From NCBI GenBank assembly GCA_023417735.1, contig JAEZEK010000107.1, positions 1 to 10,120 on the forward strand: a stretch of DNA of 10,120 nucleotides, in the 5' to 3' direction. The translations under genes were made by a program, and so were the position numbers. Position 1 is the first letter of the stretch; each line of letters opens with the position of its first letter. The DNA comes from Pseudomonadota bacterium (GTDB lineage Bacteria > Pseudomonadota > Alphaproteobacteria > Rhizobiales > Afifellaceae). Positions 1 to 6,632 of this stretch are shown here, piece by piece. The notes under the pieces were generated by a model. That model searched no databases and was not told the origin of the DNA. It saw only the letters and a list, made by a program, of their open reading frames with translations.

Positions 1-96
1 TCGCGCCCGGCCGACCGCGACGGCGAGATCGAGGCCCTGCGCAAGCAGCTGCAGGACCTGCAGAAGACGATCGACGGCCTCGCCGGCAAGAGCTAG
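1..96 (+). CDS. C-terminal fragment of a coiled-coil protein, possibly PHA synthesis repressor PhaR
   Basis: This is the last 31 codons of a gene cut by the left edge, read in frame 1 and ending in TAG at 94-96. The residues run SRPADRDGEIEALRKQL and then DLQKTIDGLAGKS, with Leu/Ile spaced as in a short heptad coiled coil. Alphaproteobacterial PhaR proteins, which repress PHA-granule genes, usually end in a similar Glu/Leu/Lys/Gln coiled coil, and a PHA synthase gene lies about 2.3 kb downstream, so PhaR is a reasonable guess. A phasin or another granule-associated or unrelated coiled-coil protein is also possible, because the diagnostic N-terminal PHB/PHA DNA-binding domain is outside the window. 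No intrinsic terminator is obvious just after the stop codon. Confidence 0.55.
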   Translation, partial: SRPADRDGEIEALRKQLQDLQKTIDGLAGKS

Positions 97-373
97 GCGG
101 CCGATCCGGGCAGGCTTCTCCTTCGAACAAGAGTCGCTGCGCTTAGAGCCGCACCGAGGCAGCGCCGCTCGGCCGCCGCACGCAGTCGCCACGGCTTCGG
201 CCGGACACCGGCGGCACGCGGGCGCCACCATCCGGCCGGCCGCCGTTCCGCGGTGCCCGCATTCCCGCCCGCCCTCGACGAGCAGCTCCATCCTTTCGCG
301 CCGGACGCGCGCCCCCGCCGGCTGGTACGCCGAGTGGTTGCAGATCTTATTGCTAAAGCTTTATCTATCTGCC

Positions 374-530
374 GGTTTGCTGCAGCAGCAGCAGACACAA
401 CGCTGCGCCGCATCCCGGAAATTCTGTACCCGCCGACCCGAAGGCACAGGTCATGCTTGGCCTTACGCAGCGTAATTCTGATCGTTCGCGCCGTCTCAGA
501 TCAGCGGGCGTTTTGCTCCGCCCGTTTATC
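374..530 (+). ncRNA. Candidate small structured RNA (unrecognised)
   Basis: Four helices follow one another. Hairpin 1 has GCTGC (379-383) and GCAGC (388-392) around an AGCA loop. Helix 2 has ACGCTGCG (400-407) and CGCAGCGT (466-473), enclosing an inner helix of AAGGC (441-445) with GCCTT (460-464). Hairpin 3 has CTGATC (478-483) and GATCAG (499-504). Hairpin 4 has CGGGCG (505-510) and CGCCCG (519-524), followed at once by TTTATC, and resembles a weak intrinsic terminator. A poor promoter match lies just upstream (TTGCAG 338-343, 18-base spacer, TATCTA 362-367). I do not recognise a known family such as 6S, tmRNA or a named riboswitch. The terminator-like end is about 220 bases before mucR, so a free-standing small RNA fits better than a mucR leader. 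Entirely inferred from secondary structure. Confidence 0.3.
505..527 (+). terminator. Weak intrinsic terminator-like hairpin
   Basis: A six-base-pair GC stem (505-510 with 519-524) has an eight-base loop (TTTTGCTC) and is followed by TTT at 525-527. The T-run is short, so termination would be weak. It would define the 3' end of the candidate small RNA. Confidence 0.35.
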
Positions 531-688
531 ATCCGAATCGCCTGGCCGCTGTCGCCGGTGCCGCTCAAATCTTCGGCGGCAGCGGCAGGGTGCGTCTAGA
601 GCGTACTGTTCTATCGGAACTTGCACTATGATGGTGGTGACGAGGGCTCCGGGTCTGCAATAAATCGCTCTTTTGCCGCAGAATGATC

Positions 689-717
689 TTGAACCGCGGA
701 CCACTTCGGCATATGTC
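689..717 (+). promoter_or_regulatory. Candidate mucR promoter
   Basis: TTGAAC (689-694) and TATGTC (712-717) are separated by exactly 17 bases. The -35 is a fair match to TTGACA; the -10 matches only in its first three bases. A start near 724 would give a leader of about 25 bases carrying the AAGG ribosome site at 737-740, nine bases before the mucR ATG. Confidence 0.3.
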
Positions 718-749
718 GGCAACATCCAACGCATTCAAGGATCGAGTAT

Positions 750-1196
750 ATGGAACAATCTGAAGATCGTGTGGGGTTCGTCGAGCTCGCGGCCGAGATC
801 GTCGCTGCTTTCGTGAGCCACAATTCGATCTCCCCGGCCGATCTGCCCCGTCTCATCGCCGATGTCGCGAACGCCCTGCAGCAATCCGCGAACCCGGCGG
901 TTGAGCCGGAGCCCGAGCCGCTCGTTCCCGCCGTTCCGGTCAGGAAGTCCGTCTCGCCGGACAGCATCACCTGCCTGGAAGACGGCATGAAGTTCAAGTC
1001 GCTGAAGCGGCACCTGCGCACGCACCACGACCTTTCGCCGGACGAATACCGTCAGAAGTGGAATCTGCCGGCGGACTACCCGATGGTGGCGCCGAACTAC
1101 GCGCAGGCCCGCTCCGAACTCGCGAAGAGCATGGGTCTCGGCCAGAAGCGTCCGGCCGCCGCGAAGAAGCGCACCCGCAGCAAGGCCGCCGCCTGA
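750..1196 (+). CDS. mucR: MucR/Ros family zinc-finger transcriptional regulator
   Basis: A 148-residue DNA-binding regulator, the usual length for the family. MucR/Ros proteins are global, often repressive regulators in alphaproteobacteria, controlling exopolysaccharide, motility, cell-cycle and host-interaction genes by binding AT-rich DNA as histone-like oligomers. The N-terminal part (about 1-50) matches the acidic/hydrophobic oligomerisation segment, followed by a Pro/Glu linker (50-62). The zinc-finger core spans about 73-125: Cys75 and Asp78 (CLEDG), His88 in LKRHL, His92/His93, then the signature SPDEYRQKW (96-104) and [13 protein letters not shown] (106-118). The second metal ligand is thus Asp rather than the Cys of Ros. 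The tail (132-148) is Lys/Arg/Ala-rich and probably contacts DNA. The ATG at 750 is preceded by AAGG. The gene is monocistronic, ending at a strong terminator. Family assignment is secure; its targets here are unknown. Confidence 0.95.
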   Translation: MEQSEDRVGFVELAAEIVAAFVSHNSISPADLPRLIADVANALQQSANPAVEPEPEPLVPAVPVRKSVSPDSITCLEDGMKFKSLKRHLRTHHDLSPDEYRQKWNLPADYPMVAPNYAQARSELAKSMGLGQKRPAAAKKRTRSKAAA

Positions 1197-1247
1197 GAAC
1201 AGACGGCCGCGATTTCCCGGCCGCATCGCACTGGCCGCAAGTCTTTG

Positions 1248-1283
1248 GCCGCTCCGGGCAGACCCGCCCGGGGCGGCTTTTCT
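1248..1283 (+). terminator. Strong intrinsic terminator of mucR
   Basis: A 12-base-pair stem pairs 1248-1259 (GCCGCTCCGGGC) with 1266-1277 (GCCCGGGGCGGC), with one T-G wobble and the six-base loop AGACCC, followed by TTTTCT at 1278-1283. It lies 52 bases after the mucR stop. On the opposite strand the stem is not followed by T residues, so it probably terminates only rightward transcription, insulating mucR from the convergent aminotransferase gene. Confidence 0.9.
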
Positions 1284-1311
1284 CATGCGCGCATCAGATC
1301 TTCTTGCGCGC

Positions 1312-2208
1312 TCACCGGGCGAGGCGCGCGAACACATCCTGCTCGAGCAGCCGATAGCCGCAGGCGGAGCGGACCTCCCCGGCGACGGCATGCACGAGCG
1401 CCTGGAACGAACGGCTCTTCCGCGTCGCGATCGGCGCGCCGTCGAGGACCGTGACCGGGCGCAGGATGCGGACGCTGTTCGTCGCGAAGACCAGATCGGC
1501 CGTGACGAGATCGACGTTGGCGAGCGCCGCTTCGCGGACCGTCAGGCCGAGCGCGCGCGCGAGATCCAGGACCGTCGCCCGCATGGTGCCCTCCATGATG
1601 CCGGCAGAGGGAGGCGGCGTCGCCAGCACGTCGCCTCTCAGCGTGAAGAGATTGGCGATCGTCGTGCATGCGACCGCGCCGGCATGGTTGAGGAGGAGCG
1701 CGTCGTCAGCCCCGCTTTCGGCTGCCTCGCGCGCCGCGAGCACGGATTCCAGATAGGCGAGGCTCTTGAGGCGCGAGAGCGGCGAGCGTTCGCTGCGCCG
1801 GATCGTGGAGGTGGCCAGCCGGAGCGGCGCGCCGGCGAGCGCGGGATCCCAGTCGGCTGCCGTGACGGCGAGGGTCGGCACGCAATCCGGCCCGGGCCAC
1901 AGGCCGCGGCCGGCTGCGCCGCGCGTGAGGGTCGTGCGGATGATCGCGTGCGGCTGCGGCATCGCCTGCGTCACGGCGCGCCATGCCGCCACCAGGTCTG
2001 CGGGGTCGAGGCGGATGCCGATGGCCGCGGCATGGGCGACGAGCCGCGCCAGGTGGCGGTCCGCCGCGAAGATGGTCCGGCCGAGGGCGAGCGCGGTGTC
2101 GAACACGCCGTCGCCGAGCAGGAAGCCGCGGTCGGCGATGGCGACGCAATCGGCCCCGAGCGTTCCGTTCAGCCAGGTGGTGGCGCCGAGCGCCGGTTCA
2201 TTCGTCAC
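1312..2208 (-). CDS. Class IV PLP-dependent aminotransferase (aminodeoxychorismate lyase / D-amino acid or branched-chain transaminase fold)
   Basis: A 298-residue fold-type IV PLP enzyme. Features in order: WLNGTLG (12-18), ADRGFLLGDGVFDTAL (25-40), Arg51 in AADRHLARL (phosphate-binding Arg), Lys148 in RLKSLAYLESVLA (Schiff-base lysine), LLLNHAGAVACTTIANLF (171-188) and GIMEGTMRA (203-211). The family includes aminodeoxychorismate lyase (PabC, folate synthesis), branched-chain and D-amino-acid transaminases; the short length and lack of a clear BCAT signature favour a PabC-like or unassigned amine transaminase, but I cannot choose. The Glu that usually contacts the PLP pyridine nitrogen is replaced by Cys181. 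I chose the GTG at 2206-2208 because GGAGGA lies 12 bases upstream and homology begins there; the frame stays open to an ATG at 2316, but that extension is Arg-rich and unlike the family. It diverges from phaC and converges on mucR. Confidence 0.87.
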   Translation of the reverse strand: MTNEPALGATTWLNGTLGADCVAIADRGFLLGDGVFDTALALGRTIFAADRHLARLVAHAAAIGIRLDPADLVAAWRAVTQAMPQPHAIIRTTLTRGAAGRGLWPGPDCVPTLAVTAADWDPALAGAPLRLATSTIRRSERSPLSRLKSLAYLESVLAAREAAESGADDALLLNHAGAVACTTIANLFTLRGDVLATPPPSAGIMEGTMRATVLDLARALGLTVREAALANVDLVTADLVFATNSVRILRPVTVLDGAPIATRKSRSFQALVHAVAGEVRSACGYRLLEQDVFARLAR

Positions 2209-2265
2209 GGCCAGTCCGAATCCTCCGCGGCGACGGCCGCTCGTCGGCGCGCGCGATCGAACGGA

Positions 2266-2300
2266 CGCCTGCCGGCGACGAAGGCAGGCGAAGGCGCCTT
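2266..2300. promoter_or_regulatory. Inverted repeats in the aminotransferase-phaC divergent promoter region
   Basis: A perfect inverted repeat with 8-base arms, CGCCTGCC (2266-2273) and GGCAGGCG (2283-2290), spaced by nine bases, is followed directly by the 10-base palindrome AAGGCGCCTT (2291-2300). They sit 58-92 bases upstream of the aminotransferase GTG and about 100-130 bases upstream of the phaC ATG, so either gene could be controlled. Possible operators; no binding protein is identifiable. They do not match a strict CTGC-N3/4-GCAG PhaR-type site. No convincing -35/-10 pair was found in 2209-2398. Confidence 0.35.
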
Positions 2301-2357
2301 TGTCCAGCCGCAACATGGCGTCATCCCTGCCGTGCTTTGACCTTTGTCATGGCCTCC

Positions 2358-2373
2358 GCCGGCGTGAGCCGGC
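2358..2373 (+). promoter_or_regulatory. phaC: Small GUGA-tetraloop hairpin in the phaC leader
   Basis: GCCGGC (2358-2363) and GCCGGC (2368-2373), a self-complementary hexamer repeated, can form a 6-bp stem capped by GTGA, a GNRA-class stable tetraloop. It ends 13 bases before the phaC ribosome-binding site ACGGAG (2387-2392). It may stabilise the mRNA 5' end or be incidental in GC-rich DNA. Confidence 0.3.
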
Positions 2374-2398
2374 AGTGAGGGGCGGCACGGAGTATTCC

Positions 2399-4255
2399 AT
2401 GACGCGATCAGCCATTGCCGAAGCCCGGACGCTCGTCCCTCGGGACGATGAAGGCGCGCCGCCGCCAGCTGCGGCCGCTCCCGTTCGACACCGCGAGCCG
2501 GAGGGCGCCCGCCCCGACCCGGACGCCATCGACAGCCTCGACCGGCTCGCCGAGGAGACCGACCGCAACGTCCACGCGGCGATCGCGGGCCTCACCGGCG
2601 GGATCTCGCCTGCCGAGCTCGCGGCCTGCTACACCGACTGGGCGACGCATCTCGCCTTCTCGCCGGGCAAGCAGACGCAGCTTGCCGGCAAGGCCGCGCG
2701 CAAGTGGATGCGGCTCGGCAGGTACATGGCCAGTGCGGCCCTTTTCGGCGGGCGGGCCGAGCCCTGCATCGAGCCGCTTCCGCAGGACAAGCGGTTCTCC
2801 GCACCGGAATGGCAGGCCTGGCCGTACAACGTCCTCTACCAGTCCTTCCTGCTGCAGCAGCAATGGTGGCACAACGCCATGAAGGGGGTCGAAGGCGTCT
2901 CCCGGCAGCACGAGAACGTCGTCGATTTCGCCACGCGCCAGATCCTCGACGTCTTCTCGCCGTCGAACTTCCTCGCCACCAACCCGGTCGTGCAGCGCAG
3001 GACGATCGAGACCGGCGGACGCAACCTCCTGCAGGGCTTCAACAATCTCATCGAGGACCGCGACCGGCTGCTGAACCGGCAGCCGCCGGCGGGCGCCGAA
3101 GCCTTCGAGGTCGGGCGCGACGTCGCCGTCACGCCCGGCAAGGTGATCCACCGCAACCACCTGATGGAGCTGATCCAGTACGAGCCCACGACCGAGACGG
3201 TGCGCCCGGAGCCCGTCCTGATCGCGCCGGCGTGGATCATGAAGTACTACATCCTCGACCTCTCGCCGGAGGGCTCGCTCGTCCGCTATCTGACCGGCCA
3301 AGGCTACACCGTCTTCATGATCTCCTGGATGAACCCGACCGAGCACGACCGCGACCTCGGCATGGACCATTACCGCAGGCTCGGGATCATGGCGGCGCTC
3401 GACGCGATCGGGGCCGTCGTACCGGGCCAGAAGGTCCACGCCGTCGGCTATTGCCTCGGCGGCACGCTGCTCTCCATCGCCGCGGCGGCGATGGCGCGCG
3501 ACGGGGACGAACGGCTGGGGACGATCAGCCTGTTCGCGGCGCAGGTCGATTTCGAGGAGGCGGGCGAACTCACTCTCTTCATCAACGAGAGCCAGGTCCA
3601 CTTCCTCGAGGACCTGATGTGGAAGCAGGGCTATCTCGATTCGCGGCAGATGGCCGGCGCCTTCCAGCTGCTCCGGTCGCAGGACCTGATCTGGTCAAGG
3701 ATCGTCCGCGAGTACCTGATGGGCGAGCGCAGCCCCATGACCGACCTGATGGCCTGGAACGCCGACGCGACGCGGATGCCGTACCGGATGCACTCGGAAT
3801 ATCTGCGCCGTCTGTTCCTCGAGAACGACCTCGCGGAGGGCCGCCTCGACGTCGAGGGCCGCCCCGTCGCGCTCACCGACATCGAGGCCCCGATCTTCGC
3901 CGTCGGCACGGAGCGCGACCACGTCGCCCCCTGGCGCTCCGTGTTCAAGGTCCGGCTCCTGACCGACACGAACGTCACCTTCCTGCTGACGACCGGCGGC
4001 CACAATGCCGGCATCGTCAGCCCGCCGGGCCACCCCCGCCGCTCGTACAGGGTCCTCACGAACCATCACGGCGAGCGCTACATCGACCCCGACATCTGGC
4101 TGGAAAGCGCGCCCCGCCGGGAGGGCTCCTGGTGGCCGGAATGGGTCGACTGGCTCGGGAACCGCTCGGGCCCGCCGGTGCCGCCGCCGCCGATGGGCGC
4201 GAAGGGCCATCGGCCGCTCTGCGACGCCCCCGGCACGTACGTGTTCCAGACGTGA
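2399..4255 (+). CDS. phaC: Class I poly(3-hydroxyalkanoate) synthase PhaC
   Basis: A 618-residue polymerase that joins (R)-3-hydroxyacyl-CoA units into PHA at the granule surface, releasing CoA. The N-terminal ~60 residues are Pro/Ala/Arg/Glu-rich and look disordered, accounting for a length slightly above the usual ~590. The PhaC N-terminal domain covers roughly 95-275 (WPYNVLYQSFLLQQQWW from 141; SPSNFLATNPVV; GGRNLLQGFNNLIEDRDR). The alpha/beta-hydrolase domain follows, with lipase-like box VGYCLGG holding nucleophile Cys352, Asp507 in GTERDHVAPW and His535 in GGHNAGIV. This triad spacing matches Cupriavidus PhaC closely. The protein ends in APGTYVFQT, as class I enzymes do. ATG 2399 is preceded by ACGGAG at six bases; the frame is open far upstream (to 1766), but that part overlaps the opposite-strand aminotransferase. 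No phaA/phaB or phasin gene is visible. It converges with the SDR gene, 15 bases between stops, with no clear terminator. Confidence 0.97.
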   Translation: MTRSAIAEARTLVPRDDEGAPPPAAAAPVRHREPEGARPDPDAIDSLDRLAEETDRNVHAAIAGLTGGISPAELAACYTDWATHLAFSPGKQTQLAGKAARKWMRLGRYMASAALFGGRAEPCIEPLPQDKRFSAPEWQAWPYNVLYQSFLLQQQWWHNAMKGVEGVSRQHENVVDFATRQILDVFSPSNFLATNPVVQRRTIETGGRNLLQGFNNLIEDRDRLLNRQPPAGAEAFEVGRDVAVTPGKVIHRNHLMELIQYEPTTETVRPEPVLIAPAWIMKYYILDLSPEGSLVRYLTGQGYTVFMISWMNPTEHDRDLGMDHYRRLGIMAALDAIGAVVPGQKVHAVGYCLGGTLLSIAAAAMARDGDERLGTISLFAAQVDFEEAGELTLFINESQVHFLEDLMWKQGYLDSRQMAGAFQLLRSQDLIWSRIVREYLMGERSPMTDLMAWNADATRMPYRMHSEYLRRLFLENDLAEGRLDVEGRPVALTDIEAPIFAVGTERDHVAPWRSVFKVRLLTDTNVTFLLTTGGHNAGIVSPPGHPRRSYRVLTNHHGERYIDPDIWLESAPRREGSWWPEWVDWLGNRSGPPVPPPPMGAKGHRPLCDAPGTYVFQT

Positions 4256-4270
4256 CGCGCGGCGGACGCC

Positions 4271-5020
4271 TCAGCTCCAGCCGCCCGCCACCTGGATCGC
4301 CTCGCCGGTGATGTAGCGCGCGCCGGGGCCGCAGAGGAACCGCACGGCGGCGGCGATCTCCTCCGGCTCGCCCGGCCGGTTGAGCGGGACCGTGCGCGCC
4401 TGGAAATGCGGCGGGATGTGGTCGCGCTTGGTGTTGATGTAGCCGGGCGACACGCAGTTCACCGTGATGCCGCGGTCGGCGAGTTCCGCCGCGAGCCCGC
4501 GGGTCAGGCCGATGATGCCGGCCTTCGCGGCGACGACATGGGCGCGGCCGCCGACCATGGCGTGACCGGCGACGCCGCCGATGTTCACGATGGCGCCCCG
4601 GTCGTGCTCCGACAGGAACGGGATCGCCGCCTGGGAGCAGAGGAACGCCGAATCGAGAATGCCGGAGATGATCGCCTTCCAGTCCTCGTAGGCGATCTGC
4701 TCGATCGGCGCATCCGCGCGGCGGGCGGCGTTGTTCACGAGGATGTCGAGCCTGCCGAACTCCGTCCGCACGCCCTCCATCAGGCCGCGCACGGCCTGCG
4801 GGTCCGTCAGCTCTGCGAGGAACACGGCTGCCCGTCCGCCGCGGGCTTCGATCTCGTCGGCGACCGAACGCGCGGCCGCCTCCGAGGTGCGGGCATGGAC
4901 GGCGATCGCCGCGCCCGCATCCGCCAGCGCCAGCGCGATGGCACGGCCGATGTTCTTCGCGCTGCCGGTCACGAGGGCGACGGTGCCCTCCAGTTCGCGC
5001 GCGCCTGCCATGTCCGTCAT
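4271..5020 (-). CDS. SDR-family protein with non-canonical active site, downstream of tctA
   Basis: A 249-residue Rossmann-fold protein of classical SDR length, FabG-like overall. Visible landmarks: TVALVTGSAKNIGRAIA (13-29; the usual TGxxxGIG has Asn23 for the middle Gly), LDILVNNAA (91-99), AKAGIIGLTRGLAAELADRGITVNCVSPG (165-193) and YITGEAIQVAGGWS (236-249). Aligned to FabG by eye, the catalytic Asn is Ile121, Ser is Gly149 (NIGGVAG) and Tyr is Val162 (RAHVVAAK), while Lys166 remains. I recall related SDRs with the RAHVxxAKAG pattern, so this may be a conserved subfamily rather than decay. It may use another catalytic arrangement or act as a binding protein. ATG 5020 has AGGGGGA four bases upstream; Met4 is an alternative. 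Probably the last gene of the tctCBA operon, 76 bases after tctA, suggesting work on the imported compound. Confidence 0.9.
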   Translation of the reverse strand: MTDMAGARELEGTVALVTGSAKNIGRAIALALADAGAAIAVHARTSEAAARSVADEIEARGGRAAVFLAELTDPQAVRGLMEGVRTEFGRLDILVNNAARRADAPIEQIAYEDWKAIISGILDSAFLCSQAAIPFLSEHDRGAIVNIGGVAGHAMVGGRAHVVAAKAGIIGLTRGLAAELADRGITVNCVSPGYINTKRDHIPPHFQARTVPLNRPGEPEEIAAAVRFLCGPGARYITGEAIQVAGGWS

Positions 5021-5043
5021 GCCGTCCCCCTGTTCCGTGTGAA

Positions 5044-5076
5044 TTTCATGCGATGAAAGGCACCGGCACTGCCGGT
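5044..5076 (-). promoter_or_regulatory. Two adjacent inverted repeats between tctA and the SDR gene
   Basis: In the 76-base gap there are two perfect inverted repeats: ACCGGC-ACT-GCCGGT (5062-5076) and TTTCAT-GCG-ATGAAA (5044-5058), three bases apart. Read on the transcribed (minus) strand the GC hairpin comes first and is followed by GCCTTT, weakly terminator-like; the AT-rich palindrome lies about 24 bases before the SDR start codon. They could be an attenuator, an mRNA-processing hairpin that sets SDR expression relative to tctA, or an operator for an internal promoter. No clear -35/-10 pair is seen. Confidence 0.35.
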
Positions 5077-5096
5077 CCGTCGAAAGCTGCGTCGAC

Positions 5097-6623
5097 CTAT
5101 TCCTCGAGGGTCGATTTCCGGGGGAAGGCCCGCATCGCGCCCTGCATCATCCGCCCCAGGCGCTTTCCGATGAACGGTCCCGCGAGCGAGAGGACGGTCA
5201 GCACGTAGAAGACGATGCAGATCGGGCTTTCGAAGAAGCGCAGCCAGTTGCTGTCGAAGATGATCATGGATTGCGCCCACGACTTCTCGAGCAGCCCGCC
5301 CAGCACGAGCCCCATCACGAACGGCGCCGGGCCGAACCCCTGGCGCAGCGCGAAGAACCCCGCAATGCCGGCGATCAGCATGACCCAGACGTCCATCGGG
5401 TTCTGCCGGTAGGCATAGGCGCCGATGAGCGCGAACGCGAACACCGCCGGCCACAGGAAGGTGCGCGGGATGAGCGTGATGAGCGAGAAGAGCTTCACGC
5501 CGGCAAGCCCCACGATCAGGAACATGAAGTTCGCGAGGAGCATGGCGGTGAAGATGGCGTAGAGGATCTCCGGCGTCTCGCGCATGAGGTACGGGCCCGG
5601 CCTGAGCCCGTGCATCATGAGGGCGGCGAGGATGATCGCGGTCGTGCCGCTGCCCGGGATGCCGAGCGCGAGCGTCGGCACCATCGCGCCGCCGGTGCCG
5701 GCGTTGTTCGCGGCTTCCGGGCCGGCGATCCCCTCGATCGAGCCCTTCCCGAACTCCTCCGGGTGCTTCGACCAGCGCTTGGCTTCGTTGTAGCCCATGA
5801 TGGCGGCGACGGTGGTGCCCTCCGCCGGCAGGATGCCGATCAGCGTGCCGATCACGCTGGAGCGCAGGATCGTCGCCTTCACCCGCCTGAGGTCCTCCCG
5901 GCTCGGCAGGCGCAGCGCCACCGACTTGATGCGATCCTTCACCTTGTCGATCGCCTGCGACTGGCCGAGCAGCTCGCTGATGGCGAAGATGCCGATGAGG
6001 ACGGGCACGAAGTCGATGCCGTCGTAGAGCACGGGAAGGCCGAACGTGAAGCGCTCGGTGCCCGTGACGAGCGCAATGCCGACCGTGCTGACGAGCACGC
6101 CGAGGGCGCCTGCGATGAGGTTGCGCAGCGCCGAGCGGCCGCTGATCGCGGCGAGCATGGAGAGCCCGAAGAGTGTCAGCGCGAAATATTCCTGCGGGCG
6201 GAACTTCAGCGCGATCTTGGCGAGGAGCGGCGCGGCGATGATGAAGATGATGAGGCTGAAGATGCCGCCGAACACGCTCGCCACGGCGGCCATGCCGAGC
6301 GCCCTGCCCGCCTCGCCCCGCTGGGCGAGCGGATAGCCGTCGAAGGACGTTGCTACCGCCGGAGGCGCCCCCGGCGTGTTGATCAGGATCGCCGTGATCG
6401 AGCCGCCGAACGTGCCGGCGCAATAGAGCGCCGCCATCATGGAGATGGCGAGCGCGGGGTTGAGGCCGATCGTGAACGGCAGGAGGAGCGCCACCGCCAT
6501 GCTCGAGCTGAGGCCCGGCAGCGCGCCGACGAGGACGCCGATCACCACCGAAACGAAGATCAGGAGCAGGCTCGTCGGCGTGAGGATGAGCTCGATGCCC
6601 GCGAGAATGGATGTGACGTCCAC
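5097..6623 (-). CDS. tctA: Tripartite tricarboxylate transporter large permease TctA
   Basis: A 508-residue inner-membrane permease, the usual TctA length (~500), forming the transport path of the TTT system with TctB and receiving substrate from TctC; uptake is driven by an ion gradient. The protein has about 11-12 hydrophobic segments. Family motifs appear in both halves: GALPGLSSSMAVALLLPFT (33-51) and GGSITAILINTPG (73-85) in the first; GILPAEGTTVAAIMGYNEAK, GSIEGIAGPEAANNAGTGGAMVPTLALGIPGSGTTA and HGLRPGP in the second, reflecting the family's internal duplication. The start is GTG at 6621-6623, with AGGGAG five bases upstream; that ribosome site overlaps the tctB stop codon, so the two are probably translationally coupled (nine-base gap). 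The substrate cannot be deduced from TctA. Confidence 0.96.
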   Translation of the reverse strand: MDVTSILAGIELILTPTSLLLIFVSVVIGVLVGALPGLSSSMAVALLLPFTIGLNPALAISMMAALYCAGTFGGSITAILINTPGAPPAVATSFDGYPLAQRGEAGRALGMAAVASVFGGIFSLIIFIIAAPLLAKIALKFRPQEYFALTLFGLSMLAAISGRSALRNLIAGALGVLVSTVGIALVTGTERFTFGLPVLYDGIDFVPVLIGIFAISELLGQSQAIDKVKDRIKSVALRLPSREDLRRVKATILRSSVIGTLIGILPAEGTTVAAIMGYNEAKRWSKHPEEFGKGSIEGIAGPEAANNAGTGGAMVPTLALGIPGSGTTAIILAALMMHGLRPGPYLMRETPEILYAIFTAMLLANFMFLIVGLAGVKLFSLITLIPRTFLWPAVFAFALIGAYAYRQNPMDVWVMLIAGIAGFFALRQGFGPAPFVMGLVLGGLLEKSWAQSMIIFDSNWLRFFESPICIVFYVLTVLSLAGPFIGKRLGRMMQGAMRAFPRKSTLEE

Positions 6624-6632
6624 GAGTGCTCC

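Larger units (their letters stand above)
97..749. other. 653-base intergenic region upstream of mucR
   Basis: No convincing coding sequence lies here; the open frames are Arg/Ala/Ser-rich and show no family features. Positions 97-335 are GC-rich and featureless to my eye. Positions 336-372 form a clearly AT-richer island with several TA steps, the kind of DNA Ros/MucR proteins are known to bind, though no site can be proven. Positions 374-530 hold a chain of stem-loops (separate entry). A further perfect inverted repeat has arms TGCCGCT (559-565) and AGCGGCA (581-587) with a 15-base loop and no T-run after it. The region ends with a candidate mucR promoter (689-717). Long upstream regions with self-binding sites are typical of mucR genes, so autoregulation is likely but inferred. 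Confidence 0.6.

Noticed and set aside
49..63. 15-base palindrome CTGCAGG-A-CCTGCAG
   Set aside because: It lies inside the partial coding sequence and follows from repeated Gln/Leu codons of the coiled coil (QLQDLQ), so no regulatory role is needed.
380..391. CTGC-N4-GCAG resembling a PhaR operator
   Set aside because: It is part of a short CAG repeat that also forms a hairpin; one loose match far from any start codon is not enough to call a site.
253..663. 136-codon plus-strand open frame in the gap upstream of mucR
   Set aside because: No ribosome site, no family resemblance, erratic composition; it runs through the stem-loop region.
1766..2398. Long in-frame upstream extension of phaC (829 codons in total)
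   Set aside because: It overlaps the aminotransferase on the other strand, is Arg/Ser/Ala-rich without family features, and a good ribosome site precedes ATG 2399.
2408..3601. 397-codon open frame opposite phaC
   Set aside because: Shadow of phaC in GC-rich DNA: rich in Arg, Asp, Gly and Val with no recognisable domain, while the plus strand encodes a complete PHA synthase.
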